NCBI RefSeq assembly: GCF_003369835.1
Contig: NZ_QPMJ01000004.1
Location: forward strand, 186,001-250,000
Source of the DNA: Halorussus rarus
GTDB taxonomy: Archaea; Halobacteriota; Halobacteria; Halobacteriales; Haladaptataceae
Length of the DNA stretch: 64,000 nt
Direction: 5' to 3'
The notes below the pieces were generated by a model. It did not search any database and was not told the DNA's origin. It saw nothing but the letters and a program-made list of their open reading frames with translations. A program made the position numbers and the translations under genes. Shown here piece after piece: positions 24,896 through 33,560 of this stretch (the first letter of the stretch is position 1; every line of letters starts with the position of its first letter).

Positions 24896-25025
24896 CGCGG
24901 GCGACGAGCTGACCACTGTCGACGCGGAGACGACTGAGAAACTGAACGACGTGCTCGCCGTGGCCGACCGCACCGAGCCGGTCCGGATCGGGAGCCGGGA
25001 AGCGGCGATGGTCGAACGCATCTGA
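24896..25025 (+). pseudogene. Possible C-terminal gene remnant
   Basis: Open segment reading AGDELTTVDAETTEKLNDVL then AVADRTEPVRIGSREAAMVERI and a stop. Its acidic composition and helical pattern are like real haloarchaeal coding sequence, unlike most spurious frames here. There is no credible start of its own. I cannot assign a family; it may be the last 43 codons of a lost gene. Confidence 0.25.
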
Positions 25026-25064
25026 GCGCCGGACTGTCGAAACGGGCCGCCGGATCGGGCTCGG

Positions 25065-25235
25065 CTACCAGACCATCTGGCCGTCGTCCTCGGTGTTGCC
25101 GACGTACAGCAGGTGGGCGAACGGTACGAACGCGATGAACTCGCCGCTCTCGTCGAAGAGTTCCACGCCGCTGTCACCGACCTCGTAGTCCTCGCACTCG
25201 ATCTGCTCGCCGTCCGATATCTGGGCCTTGAACAT
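25065..25235 (-). CDS. Small acidic conserved haloarchaeal protein
   Basis: 56 aa from ATG 25235; an upstream extension to 25337 is basic in character and unlikely. Sequence MFKAQISDGEQIECEDYEV ... GVELFDESGEFIAFVPFAHLLYV reads as a short beta-rich domain, similar in style to small haloarchaeal proteins of unknown role. It lies next to the AT-rich boundary. Confidence 0.65.
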   Translation of the reverse strand: MFKAQISDGEQIECEDYEVGDSGVELFDESGEFIAFVPFAHLLYVGNTEDDGQMVW

Positions 25236-25339
25236 CCGTGGGTACTCCCAACGCCGACCGGCAAATGAGTGTCGGTGGAACGTCCGCGGCATTCCGCTGG
25301 CCGGGCTACCAGCATCCGTATATCCGCGAGTACTCACCG

Positions 25340-25868
25340 ATTCATGTCTAAGAGCATATCATTAGCAAGGTGTGGTCGTGAAGTTGGGCCGAGAAATAAT
25401 CTTACTATCTTATCTGTAATAGTGATAGATTTCTGTTTCCCCCACGAGCAAAAACAGCCATTCTACCCAACAATTCATTTCTAATAAATTCTATATAAAA
25501 TATACGTCGCTGCGTCGGTTCTATGAGGAACAGACGGAGTTTCAAGACCGGTAGAATAGATAGCAGTAAGACTAACCACCACTGAATAATCATAATTCAG
25601 TAATATTGGGACATATTTCTATAAATTGCTAAAAGTAGTCGGTAAATAAAAATTTATAAAAGGACAATATTTCTATTAAAAGTCTGCTCTCAACGCTATA
25701 TTTTGGATATATTGCCATGTTCTGCCAGTAAATAGGTGAAGAACTCTCACAATTAAAATCCAAATATCTTTCCGATTCCACACTTATATATTTAAAACGA
25801 GTTCATATCGTCCAACTCTTTCTCTGGAATCCGGATTCCCGAGTTCGTCGACTTTCTCGCGGTCCGTA
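25340..25868. other. AT-rich gene-free stretch at edge of catabolic island
   Basis: About 530 bp with base composition strikingly richer in A/T than both sides (runs such as taaataaaaatttataaaagg around 25640-25665). Short open frames here (for example minus strand 25405-25593) are non-acidic and rich in Ile/Leu/Arg, as expected from chance in AT-rich DNA. No tRNA, transposase or repeat recognised. It marks the 3' border of the enolase-superfamily gene and may be a recombination scar or a remnant of mobile DNA. Confidence 0.6.
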
Positions 25869-27311
25869 TCAGTCGATGCGTTCACTCGCCCACTCCTCCA
25901 GAGGCGTGAACTGCCCGGTATCGATGAGGGGAGCGACGCCGAACGGAGCGTCGACGACCGTGCGGAGGTCGAGCGTTCCGTCCTCGACGCGGAGCGTGGC
26001 AAAGCCGTCCTCGTGGCGCCGGTAGAGGTCGCCGTGGTCCGTCAGGACCGCTCGCTGGACCGCCTCGGAGAACCCGCTCAGTCCCCGGAAGTAGTGGTGG
26101 CCGTTGCGTTCGACGTGGTCGGCGCCGAGGATCGCGACGACCGCGAGGTCCTGGAGCAGTTCGACTGGACCGACCGTGGTCAGGTCCTCTGCGCTGATGA
26201 CGTACTCGCGGTCGTCGATGCGGTTACGGTGGGCGACGAGGCAGGCGTTGACGACGCCCTTGAACGCGCCTTTGCAGTTCTTGTGGCTCGTCCCGGCGTA
26301 GCCGTGCGCGAGGGCTGTGCCGGCGCTGTCGATTCGCCCGTCGGACTCGTCGATGATGACGGGCGGCGCGTCGTCCCACGCCGCGAACACGTCTTCGGTC
26401 TCCGGCGTGAACGCCTCGTCGCGGGGGAGCGGCTGTTCGACGTAGGCCAGGCTGTCGAACAGGTCGGCGCAGTCGGGTTCCGCCCGGAGCGATTCCCACT
26501 GACGCCTGAACTCGGCGGCGGAGTCGTAGCCCTCGTTCGCGTCGACGGTGCAGCGGTACTCCTCGACGCCCAAATCCCCGAGTACGTCGGCGATCCGACC
26601 GAGGCGCGCCGCGTCGGTCTCTCGGTCCGCGGCGAGCTTGATCTTGAAGTGGTCCACACCGTCCTCGCGGACGTACTCGGCGAGCGTCAGCGGGAGGCCG
26701 TCGTCGGGTCGCTCGCCCGCGACGTCCGCGTCCGTGAGCGGGTCGTCGAGGCCGACGGTGTGTCTGACCGCCGTACTGCGTCGGGACTCGGCCGGAAGCA
26801 GGTCCGCGGGTTCGTACGGAGCCAGTTCGTCGTAGACCGACCCGAGGTCGATGCCGAGCACGTTCTCTCGGACCGCGCTCGCGAAGGAGACGCCCTTCGC
26901 GCGGCAGACGGCGTCGATCAGCGCCTGCTCGACGAGGCTCACGCCGTACGACCACAGCAGCGGCGGGTGGTCCGTGCCGTCGGCCCACTCGCGCTGGCGG
27001 TCGTAGAGCGACCGCCAGAACTCGAACGCCGACGGCTCCGGGTCGAGGGTCGTCGCGGCGTCCGCGGCCGACCGGAAGACCTCCACCATGCTCCGGTAGC
27101 CCGCGTCGAGGCCCATCTCCGGGTCCTTGTAGAACCAGCCGGGAATCAGGCCGGCCATCCCGACCCCGACCTCCGACTCCCCGTCGACCTCGGCCTCGAC
27201 CCTGAGGAAGAGCTTCGGGATCTCTGTCACCTCCACGTTGCCGAAGTGGAAGGGCAGACGGGTCTCGAGGTCGACGACGCGGAACGCCGTGCGCGTCACT
27301 GCGACAGTCAT
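25869..27311 (-). CDS. Enolase-superfamily (mandelate racemase/MLE-like) enzyme
   Basis: 480 aa. Mg2+-dependent enzyme that abstracts the proton alpha to a carboxylate, usually a sugar-acid dehydratase, racemase or cycloisomerase. Active-site pieces are all visible: KIK (Lys223, Lys225), metal ligands Asp257 (VDANEG), Glu292 (VEQP) and Asp321 (IIDESDG), and Lys344 in SHKNCKGAFKG on the opposite face. The KxK plus Lys pattern is of the muconate-lactonising/epimerase type rather than the His-Asp dyad of mandelate racemase. It is longer than usual (480 versus about 370-420 aa), with an insert around residues 165-210. First gene of the catabolic island, running toward the AT-rich edge; an FAH gene lies 90 bp upstream on the same strand. 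Substrate unknown. Confidence 0.88.
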   Translation of the reverse strand: MTVAVTRTAFRVVDLETRLPFHFGNVEVTEIPKLFLRVEAEVDGESEVGVGMAGLIPGWFYKDPEMGLDAGYRSMVEVFRSAADAATTLDPEPSAFEFWRSLYDRQREWADGTDHPPLLWSYGVSLVEQALIDAVCRAKGVSFASAVRENVLGIDLGSVYDELAPYEPADLLPAESRRSTAVRHTVGLDDPLTDADVAGERPDDGLPLTLAEYVREDGVDHFKIKLAADRETDAARLGRIADVLGDLGVEEYRCTVDANEGYDSAAEFRRQWESLRAEPDCADLFDSLAYVEQPLPRDEAFTPETEDVFAAWDDAPPVIIDESDGRIDSAGTALAHGYAGTSHKNCKGAFKGVVNACLVAHRNRIDDREYVISAEDLTTVGPVELLQDLAVVAILGADHVERNGHHYFRGLSGFSEAVQRAVLTDHGDLYRRHEDGFATLRVEDGTLDLRTVVDAPFGVAPLIDTGQFTPLEEWASERID

Positions 27312-27401
27312 GGCGGGTTCGACGCGGGCCGTCGTGAAGTGGTTTCCCTGGGAGTGACGCGGACACCGCCGCGGTGGGAGTCCTGCGGAATCACCGGTCG
27401 C

Positions 27402-28244
27402 TCACTCCTCGACGACCGGGTTCGCGAGCGTCCCGATGCCCTCGATCTCGGCCTCGCAGGTCTGGCCCGGTTCGAGCAGGTCGACGGGGTCGCGGAAGAT
27501 GCCGACGCCGCCGGGGGTTCCGGTCGAGACGACGTCGCCGGGCTCCAAGGTCATGTTGTGGCTGATGTACGACACCAGTTCGTCGACGTCGAAGATGAAC
27601 TGCTCGGTGTTCGAGGACTGCTTGGTCTCCCCGTCGACCCGGAGGGTGACGTCGACCGCGTTGGGTTCGAAGTCGTCGCCCGCCACCAGCGCCGGGCCCA
27701 TCGGCGAGAACGTGTCGTAGCTCTTGCCGCGGAAGAACTGGCCGTCCGAGAACTGCGCGTCCCGGCCGCTCACGTCGTTGAGCACCGTGTATCCAGCGAC
27801 GTAATCCCGGACCTCGTCCTCGTCGAGGTCCCTCGCGGTGCGACCGACGACGACCGCGAGCTCGACCTCGTAGTCGACCTGCTCGCCCTCGGGGTGGACG
27901 ATGGGACTGCCCGGGTTCGTGACCGTGGTCGGCGCCTTCGCGAACAGGAGCGGCACGTCGGGGATCTCCTCGTCCTGCTCCTCGGCGTGGTCGCGGTAGT
28001 TGAGGCCGGCGCAGACGATCTTCGGCGGCTGAGGCACCGGCGCTAACAGGCTCACCTCGCCGGCGTCGACGACCGTGAGGGCCGCGTTCTCGACCGCTCG
28101 CTCCACCCGTTCGAGGTAGCGCGGGTTCGTGAGGTCCTGGTACGACGGCTCGCCGGCCGGGAAGTCGGCGAGCGCGTGAATCTCGTCGTCGGTTCTGACG
28201 CCCCACGCGGGGCCGGCACCGTCGGTGTATCGAACGAACTGCAT
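27402..28244 (-). CDS. FAH family hydrolase (diketo-acid type)
   Basis: 280 aa from ATG 28244; the TATA box at 28270-28275 lies 29 nt upstream, so the ATG at 28265 is excluded. Fumarylacetoacetase-like fold with GLNYRDHAEEQDEEIP (80-95), metal ligands Glu126 and Glu128 in VDYEVELAV, Asp157 in VLNDVSGRD, FFRGKSYDTFSPMGP and VSTGTPGGVG. Members cleave C-C bonds of 2,4-diketo acids or decarboxylate related compounds, for example in the diketo-hydrolase branch of L-rhamnose or L-fucose breakdown. Next to an enolase-superfamily gene on the same strand, which fits dehydratase then hydrolase. The exact substrate is inference. Confidence 0.9.
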   Translation of the reverse strand: MQFVRYTDGAGPAWGVRTDDEIHALADFPAGEPSYQDLTNPRYLERVERAVENAALTVVDAGEVSLLAPVPQPPKIVCAGLNYRDHAEEQDEEIPDVPLLFAKAPTTVTNPGSPIVHPEGEQVDYEVELAVVVGRTARDLDEDEVRDYVAGYTVLNDVSGRDAQFSDGQFFRGKSYDTFSPMGPALVAGDDFEPNAVDVTLRVDGETKQSSNTEQFIFDVDELVSYISHNMTLEPGDVVSTGTPGGVGIFRDPVDLLEPGQTCEAEIEGIGTLANPVVEE

Positions 28245-28269
28245 CGATTCGAAGAGGCGGCGCATCCAC

Positions 28270-28275
28270 CTTAAA
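28270..28275 (-). promoter_or_regulatory. TATA box of FAH gene (leaderless)
   Basis: Minus strand TTTAAG within GTTTAAGG, 29 nt before ATG 28244. It probably serves the FAH and enolase-superfamily genes together. Confidence 0.5.
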
Positions 28276-28378
28276 CGTTGAGATAGTCGGTACCGTCTCT
28301 CACGGGAACTGCACGCTCGTCCGACCCCGTCTCCCCGGCGGGGGCATATTTATCACGGAACCCGCCCAGCGTTGTGGT

Positions 28379-29737
28379 ATGGACCAGAACTCGTCGAGGA
28401 GTTCGCTCGCAGTCCCGGAGGAGTCGATCCGCGAGGCGTGCGGCGAGACCCCGCTCCCGGAGCTCGGCGTCGTCGAGCAGGTGTGGGTGACCGACCCGAT
28501 TCCGCGCGACGAGATAGCCGACCGGGCCGGGGCGGCCTTCGGGTCGCTCCCCCTCGAAGACGTCCCCGACGGCGGGGAGATCGCACTCGGCGTCGGGAGC
28601 CGGGGCATCGCGAACCTCGACGTCATCGTCGCGGGCGTCGTCGCCGAGGCCCAGGACCGCGGGTACGAACCGTTCGTGTTCCCGGCGATGGGGAGCCACG
28701 GCGGCGCCACCGCGGAGGGCCAGCGCGAGATGCTCGCCGACCTCGGCGTCGACGAGTCGACCGTGGGCTGCGAGATCCGGTCGAGCATGGACGTCGTCGA
28801 GGTCGGCCGGACCGCCGACCGGGACGTGCCGGTCGTCGCCGACGCCAACGCGGTCGAGGCGGACGCCATCGTCCCGATCAACCGGATCAAACCCCACACC
28901 GACTTCGACGGTACGGTCGAGAGCGGCCTCTCGAAGATGCTCGTCATCGGGATGGGCAAGCAGCGCGGCGCGAAGATCGCCCACGACTGGGCGGTCGACT
29001 GGTCGCTCCGGAACATGGTCCCCGAGATCACCGAGCAACTGCTCGACGAACTGCCGGTCGTCGGCGGGGTCGCCATCCTCGAGGACCAGCGCGACGACAC
29101 GGCGCTCCTCGAGGGGGTCCCGCCGGCGGGCTTCCTCGATCGGGAGGCGGAGCTCCTCGAACGGGCCTACGACGTCATGCCGACGCTCCCGTTCGACGAC
29201 CTCGACGTGCTGGTCCTCGACCAGCAGGGCAAGGACATCAGCGGCCAGGGGATGGACACGAACGTCATCGGTCGCCGGCCGTTCGCCATCCAGGAGCCCG
29301 AACCCGACCTGCCGGACATCAAGCGCATCTACACCCGGTCGCTCACCGAGACGACCCACGGCAACGCGATGGGCATGGGGTCGGCGGACTTCGTCCACGC
29401 CGACCTCCTCGCGGAGATCGACATGCCGACCACGCTCATCAACGCGCTGACCGCGAGCACGACCAGGGGCGTCCGGCTGCCGCCCGCGGTCGAGACCGAC
29501 CGCGCGGGGCTGGTCGCGGCCCTGTCGACCATCGGCATCGTCGACCCCGACGAGGTCCGGGTCCTCCGCGCGGCCGACACGATGCACCTCCAGCGGCTCT
29601 ACGCCTCGACGGCGCTCGTCGAGGAGGCGCGCGACCGCGACGACCTCCGCGTCGTCGAGGAGCCGTCGCCCGTCGAGTTCGACGCGGGCGACTTCGCGGC
29701 GCCGTCCCCGCACGCGGCGGGCGACGCGGACGAATAG
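28379..29737 (+). CDS. LarA-type (lactate racemase, DUF2088) nickel-pincer racemase/epimerase
   Basis: 452 aa, divergent from the FAH gene. LarA proteins racemise or epimerise 2-hydroxy acids with a nickel-pincer nucleotide. The N-terminal domain has FPAMGSHGGATAEGQREML with His107. The next block RIKPHTDFDG (169-178) and SGLSKMLVIGMGKQRGAKIAH gives His173, Lys186 and His202. These match LarA His108, His174, Lys184 and His200, and the Lys-to-His spacing of 16 is identical. The cofactor should therefore bind covalently to Lys186. Cofactor genes larB, larC and larE are not in the window. Non-lactate LarA homologues act on malate, hydroxyglutarate or gluconate, so a hydroxy-acid or aldonate substrate is likely. 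The C-terminal 30 residues are acidic tail. Confidence 0.88.
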   Translation: MDQNSSRSSLAVPEESIREACGETPLPELGVVEQVWVTDPIPRDEIADRAGAAFGSLPLEDVPDGGEIALGVGSRGIANLDVIVAGVVAEAQDRGYEPFVFPAMGSHGGATAEGQREMLADLGVDESTVGCEIRSSMDVVEVGRTADRDVPVVADANAVEADAIVPINRIKPHTDFDGTVESGLSKMLVIGMGKQRGAKIAHDWAVDWSLRNMVPEITEQLLDELPVVGGVAILEDQRDDTALLEGVPPAGFLDREAELLERAYDVMPTLPFDDLDVLVLDQQGKDISGQGMDTNVIGRRPFAIQEPEPDLPDIKRIYTRSLTETTHGNAMGMGSADFVHADLLAEIDMPTTLINALTASTTRGVRLPPAVETDRAGLVAALSTIGIVDPDEVRVLRAADTMHLQRLYASTALVEEARDRDDLRVVEEPSPVEFDAGDFAAPSPHAAGDADE

Positions 29738-29841
29738 GGCGGCTGCAAAATCAAGCCGTAGTTCGAGTCGGGCCTTTCGTCGATTGTTCGCCTCGCCGCA
29801 CCGGGTGTCACGGTTCTCCGGGTACTCCCGCGCGACGCCCC

Positions 29842-30990
29842 TCAGATTTCGAGGGGGTCGATTGCGACGCGCCGTCCCTCGTCCGAGGACTCGTAGCTGG
29901 CTTCGGTGAGCTGGACGCCCCGGGCGCCCGCGGCGAAGTCCCAGGGGAACGGCTCGTCGGCGACGACGTGGCGGATGAACTTCTTCCACTGGTGCTTGAA
30001 CGCGTTCTCGAACTCCTGGTTGTTCGGCACCCGCTCCCAGTCCTCGTAGAAGTCGTGCTCCTTCGGCGTGTCGGGGTTCCACTCCGGCTTGGGGGTGTTG
30101 GAGTGGTGCTGGGTCTTGCAGTCCCGCAGGCCCGCGACCGCGCTGCCCTCGGTCCCGTCGACCTGGATCTCGAGCAGGTCGTCGCGGTTGACCCGGGTGG
30201 TCCACGAGGAGTTGAGCTGCGCGACGACGTCGTCCTCGAGTTCCATGATGGCGTAGGCGGCGTCGTCGGCGGTCGCCTCGTACGGGTCGCCGTTCTCGTC
30301 GACGCGCTCCGGGATGTGCGTCTTCTCGAGACACTGGACCGTCTCGACGCTCCCGAACAGGTTCTCGAGGACGTAGCTCCAGTGGGAGAACATGTCGTCG
30401 ATGATGCCGCCGCCGTCCTCGGCGCGGTAGTTCCACGACGGTCGCTGGGCGGGCTGGACGTGCCCGGTGAACACCCAGTAGCCGAACTCGACGCGGACCG
30501 ACAGGATATCGCCGAAAAAGTCCTGGTCGATGAGCCGCTGGAGCTTCAGCAGCCCGGGGAGCCAGAGCTTGTCTTGGACGATGCCGTGCTTGACGTCGCT
30601 CCGCTCGGCCGCGCGGGCCACCTCGAGCGCGGTGTCGAGGTCGCCGGCCAGCGGCTTCTCGCAGTAGACGTCCTTGCCGGCCTCGATGGCCTTCAGGAGG
30701 GCGTCGGGGCGCCGCGGGGTCACCTGCGAGTCGAAGTAGATCTCGTCGTCGCCGTCGAGGCAGGTCTCGAGGTCCGGGTCGGCGGCCCATCGCTCGACGC
30801 CGTGTTCCTCGCTCAGCCTGCGGAGTTTGCGCTCGTTCCGACCGACCAGTATCGGGTCCGGCAGCACCCGCTCGCCGCCGGGGAGCTCGACCCCGCCGTC
30901 CTCCCGGATCGCCAGGATGGAGCGGATGAGATGCTGGTTGGTGCCCATTCGGCCGGTCACGCCGTTCATGATGATGCCAATCTCTTGCAT
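29842..30990 (-). CDS. Gfo/Idh/MocA family oxidoreductase
   Basis: 382 aa, ATG 30990. NAD(P)-dependent sugar or cyclitol dehydrogenase family. Rossmann start QEIGIIMNGVTGRMG (2-16), then ILVGRNERKLRRL, and the conserved EKPLAG motif with its catalytic-site lysine; the C-terminal alpha/beta domain has EDGGGIIDDMFSHWSYVLENLFG, where the family often has a histidine-containing active-site segment. Predicted to oxidise a sugar acid or related alcohol in the cytoplasm. Converges on the LarA-type gene (104 bp gap) and is divergent from the second oxidoreductase (207 bp between starts), so both may share a regulatory region, a likely site for the IclR protein. Confidence 0.92.
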   Translation of the reverse strand: MQEIGIIMNGVTGRMGTNQHLIRSILAIREDGGVELPGGERVLPDPILVGRNERKLRRLSEEHGVERWAADPDLETCLDGDDEIYFDSQVTPRRPDALLKAIEAGKDVYCEKPLAGDLDTALEVARAAERSDVKHGIVQDKLWLPGLLKLQRLIDQDFFGDILSVRVEFGYWVFTGHVQPAQRPSWNYRAEDGGGIIDDMFSHWSYVLENLFGSVETVQCLEKTHIPERVDENGDPYEATADDAAYAIMELEDDVVAQLNSSWTTRVNRDDLLEIQVDGTEGSAVAGLRDCKTQHHSNTPKPEWNPDTPKEHDFYEDWERVPNNQEFENAFKHQWKKFIRHVVADEPFPWDFAAGARGVQLTEASYESSDEGRRVAIDPLEI

Positions 30991-31165
30991 GGGGATAGTG
31001 CGTCGTCGCAAACTCCCATTTGAAACTACAAGAACATTTTGGTCAGAAAGTAGACTGCTATCGCGAATCGTTGCGAAACCGGCGGCGGAATCGGGAGGCG
31101 GTCTGCAAGCGGACCGGAGTACGTTTGGCTCGGACTCTCCGCCACGTCCTTGCCTGTAACAATAG

Positions 31166-31175
31166 TTTCTTATAG
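31166..31175 (+). promoter_or_regulatory. TATA-like box of second Gfo/Idh/MocA gene (leaderless)
   Basis: TTTCTTATAG centred about 27 nt before ATG 31198; this favours that ATG over ATG 31177. Confidence 0.5.
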
Positions 31176-31197
31176 TATGTCGCTTGACACTGGATGT

Positions 31198-32304
31198 ATG
31201 GGCGTGAACATCGGCTACGTCGGCATCGACCACCACCACCGCGACCCGTACTTCGCCGTCGCGAGCGAACTCGACGCCACCGTCACGGCGGTCTGCGAGC
31301 CCGGCCGACGGGTGGACGTCGCCAACATCGCCGCCATGGACGAGCGACCGGACGAGGTCACCACGGAGGGACAGGACGTCGCCGACCTCGTCGCTGGCGC
31401 GGCGGTGTACGAGGACCCCCACGAACTCGTCGCCGACGCCGACGTCGACGTGGTCTGGATCACGTACCGGAGCGACGAGACGCCTGCCATCATCGAGAGC
31501 GCGGTCGAACACGGCGTCCACGCCATCAGCGAGAAACCCATCGCCCGGACGGCCGCCGACCTGGAGGACGTGGCCCGGAAGGCCAAGGAGGCGGGCGTCA
31601 CCGTCTCGCCGACGATGTACTATCGGAAGAACCCGGTCGCGATGGAACTGCGCGACCGCGTCCGGGACGGCTTCTTCGGCGACGTGTGGACGGTCGAGGG
31701 CCGGTTCAACGCCAGCCAGCTCTCCTACCGGAACACCGACCATTACATCTACGACGAGGCGACGAGTCGCGGCGGCGCGCTCCAGTGGGTCGGTCCCCAC
31801 TGGGTCGACGTCATCCCGTGGGTCCTCGACGACCCCATCGCCCGGGTGAACGCCGAGTTCCACGAGGCGGAGGAGACCGACGTCGAAGCGGGCGCCGTCC
31901 TCCAGTTCGAGACCCGCGACGGGACGCTCGGCACCTACCACACCGGCTACTACCTGAGCGACCGCGGCAAGGACACCCACCTCGGCGTGTACGGGACCGA
32001 CGCCCAGGCGCTGACCCCGCTCCACCACGACTCGCTCCAGCACGAGCCGACGGTGCCCCTCGAGATGACGTCGGAGGACCCCGACTGGACGGCCGCCCCG
32101 ACACGCACCACCGAGTTCGAGTTCTCCTACGACCGGTTCCCGGCCTGGGGCGACTTCGTCCAGGACTACTTCGAGGCGTACTTCGACGGGTACGAGACCG
32201 GCGACGTCCCCGCGACAGTCGACGACGCCGTCCAACTGCTCCGGGTCCTCGACGCGGCGTACGAGTCGGGCGACACCGGCGGTTGGGTCGGGGTCGCGGA
32301 CTGA
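31198..32304 (+). CDS. Gfo/Idh/MocA family oxidoreductase
   Basis: 368 aa from ATG 31198. N-terminal Rossmann domain MGVNIGYVGIDHHHRDPYFA (the glycine motif is changed: GYVGIDHHH instead of GxGxxG), TAVCEPGRRVDVANIA for the ribose contact, EKPIART for the catalytic lysine block, and a C-terminal domain with RGGALQWVGPHWVDVIPWVL. It is distant from the neighbouring 29842 gene, so the two probably catalyse different steps. Sits just upstream of the IclR regulator on the same strand. Confidence 0.92.
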   Translation: MGVNIGYVGIDHHHRDPYFAVASELDATVTAVCEPGRRVDVANIAAMDERPDEVTTEGQDVADLVAGAAVYEDPHELVADADVDVVWITYRSDETPAIIESAVEHGVHAISEKPIARTAADLEDVARKAKEAGVTVSPTMYYRKNPVAMELRDRVRDGFFGDVWTVEGRFNASQLSYRNTDHYIYDEATSRGGALQWVGPHWVDVIPWVLDDPIARVNAEFHEAEETDVEAGAVLQFETRDGTLGTYHTGYYLSDRGKDTHLGVYGTDAQALTPLHHDSLQHEPTVPLEMTSEDPDWTAAPTRTTEFEFSYDRFPAWGDFVQDYFEAYFDGYETGDVPATVDDAVQLLRVLDAAYESGDTGGWVGVAD

Positions 32305-32475
32305 ACTCGCTCTTTCCCGGGAACGAGCGGCTCCGGATTTTTCGACGCTCTGTCCTTCGATACACGGTCGTCAGCCGATAGGCGTAACGTTCCCGAGGCT
32401 GAACCCGTCCGGGCATCGCGCTCTGATTTCGGTCCGTCAGGGTCATCGATGTCGGTGCGTTCGACTATCCTGAAC

Positions 32476-32483
32476 TTTATATA
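32476..32483 (+). promoter_or_regulatory. TATA box of iclR-type gene (leaderless)
   Basis: TTTATATA, 27-28 nt before ATG 32507. Confidence 0.6.
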
Positions 32484-32506
32484 CGTTTAGAGCGTGGGTA
32501 CCGCAT

Positions 32507-33274
32507 ATGACGGGGACGGACGAGTCGAAGACGCTCCAGACGACCGCGACGTCGATAGAGGTACTCGAACTCCTGGAGGAGTTCAACGGCGCCAGGATCT
32601 CCGAGATCGCCGACCGGATGGACCGGCCGAAGAGCACGATACACGGCCACCTGGCGACGCTCAATGACAAGGAGTTCGTGGTCCAGGAGGGGGACTTCTA
32701 CTCGCTGGGGCCGGAGCTCCTTCGACTGGGAAACCACGTCCGGACGCGCGAGGACGGCTTCGTGCTCGCGCGCGAGTTCACCGAACGGTTGTTCGAGGAG
32801 GTCGGACTCCGGTCCATCTTCGCCGTCGAGATGGGCGGGAAGGCGGTGTTCGTCCACACGGCGTCCGGGAACAAGATGGGCTGGACCCACGAGCGGCTCG
32901 GCAACCGGCTCTATCTCCACAACACGGCGGTCGGCAAGGCGATACTCGCCGAGTTCCCGGACTCGCGGGTCGACCAGGTCCTCGACGAGTGGGGGCTCCC
33001 CGAGGAGACTGCGAACACGATCACGGACCGCGAGGCGCTGTTCGCCGAACTCGAGGAGATCCGCGACCAGGGGTACGCGGTCAACAACGCCGAGAACTTC
33101 CGGGAGCTCCACGCTATCGGCGTCGCGGCGACCAGACAGTCGGGCGACGTCATCGGGGGGTTCAGCGTCACCGGACCGGAGCACTCCATCACCGACGAGG
33201 GCCGGGAGCGCCGGCTCGCGGACGCGGTCAAGGAGATCGTCAACGAGTTCGAACTGGAACTCGCGCTCGCGTAG
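32507..33274 (+). CDS. IclR family transcriptional regulator
   Basis: 255 aa. N-terminal winged helix: TTATSIEVLELLEEFNGARISEIADRMDRPKSTIHGHLATLNDKEFVV (about 10-57). C-terminal ligand-binding domain of the IclR type (about 75-250) with LFEEVGLRSIFAVEMGGKAVFVHTA, LHNTAVGKAILAEFP, IRDQGYAVNNAENFRELHAIGVAA and VIGGFSVTGPEHSI. It is the only transcription factor in the 25.9-40.1 kb island and presumably responds to its substrate or an intermediate. Candidate targets are the divergent Gfo/Idh/MocA promoter region and the ABC-transporter promoter at 33528. Confidence 0.93.
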   Translation: MTGTDESKTLQTTATSIEVLELLEEFNGARISEIADRMDRPKSTIHGHLATLNDKEFVVQEGDFYSLGPELLRLGNHVRTREDGFVLAREFTERLFEEVGLRSIFAVEMGGKAVFVHTASGNKMGWTHERLGNRLYLHNTAVGKAILAEFPDSRVDQVLDEWGLPEETANTITDREALFAELEEIRDQGYAVNNAENFRELHAIGVAATRQSGDVIGGFSVTGPEHSITDEGRERRLADAVKEIVNEFELELALA

Positions 33275-33527
33275 CGTTCGGTCGGGGTTGGAACTCCGAC
33301 TAGCCGTTCGATGCATCCGAACTTTATTACTACCTCCGTTAGAATAACAGGATTAGAGTTGTTATATAGTGGGTATCATTGACGTACCAAGTCGGGCCGC
33401 AGTAGATATCCGTTCGTCAGTGTCGAACTCTTTATACCGATCTCGATAGTCGTCCACGGAGCGCCGTAACGGCGCTGACGCGGCAGTCAACCGAGCCCCG
33501 ATAAGTACCACTAAATATACACAACCA

Positions 33528-33536
33528 TTTTTATAC
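33528..33536 (+). promoter_or_regulatory. TATA box of ABC importer operon (leaderless)
   Basis: TTTTTATAC, about 29 nt before ATG 33561; the 200 bp upstream is rather A/T-rich and may hold regulator sites. Confidence 0.6.
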
Positions 33537-33560
33537 AAGGAGCATGAATACGCTTGTTGT

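Noticed and set aside
25405-25593. 62-codon membrane-like frame in the A/T-rich block
   Set aside because: Composition follows the local A/T bias, no haloarchaeal acidic bias, no promoter or family.
28372-31023. Very long plus-strand frame across the LarA-like and Gfo/Idh/MocA genes
   Set aside because: Arg/Pro/Gly-rich shadow in GC-rich DNA; it crosses two well-supported genes on different strands.
29842-32235. Extended 797-aa minus-strand reading of the Gfo/Idh/MocA gene
   Set aside because: The part upstream of ATG 30990 is antisense to the second oxidoreductase gene and lacks any domain.
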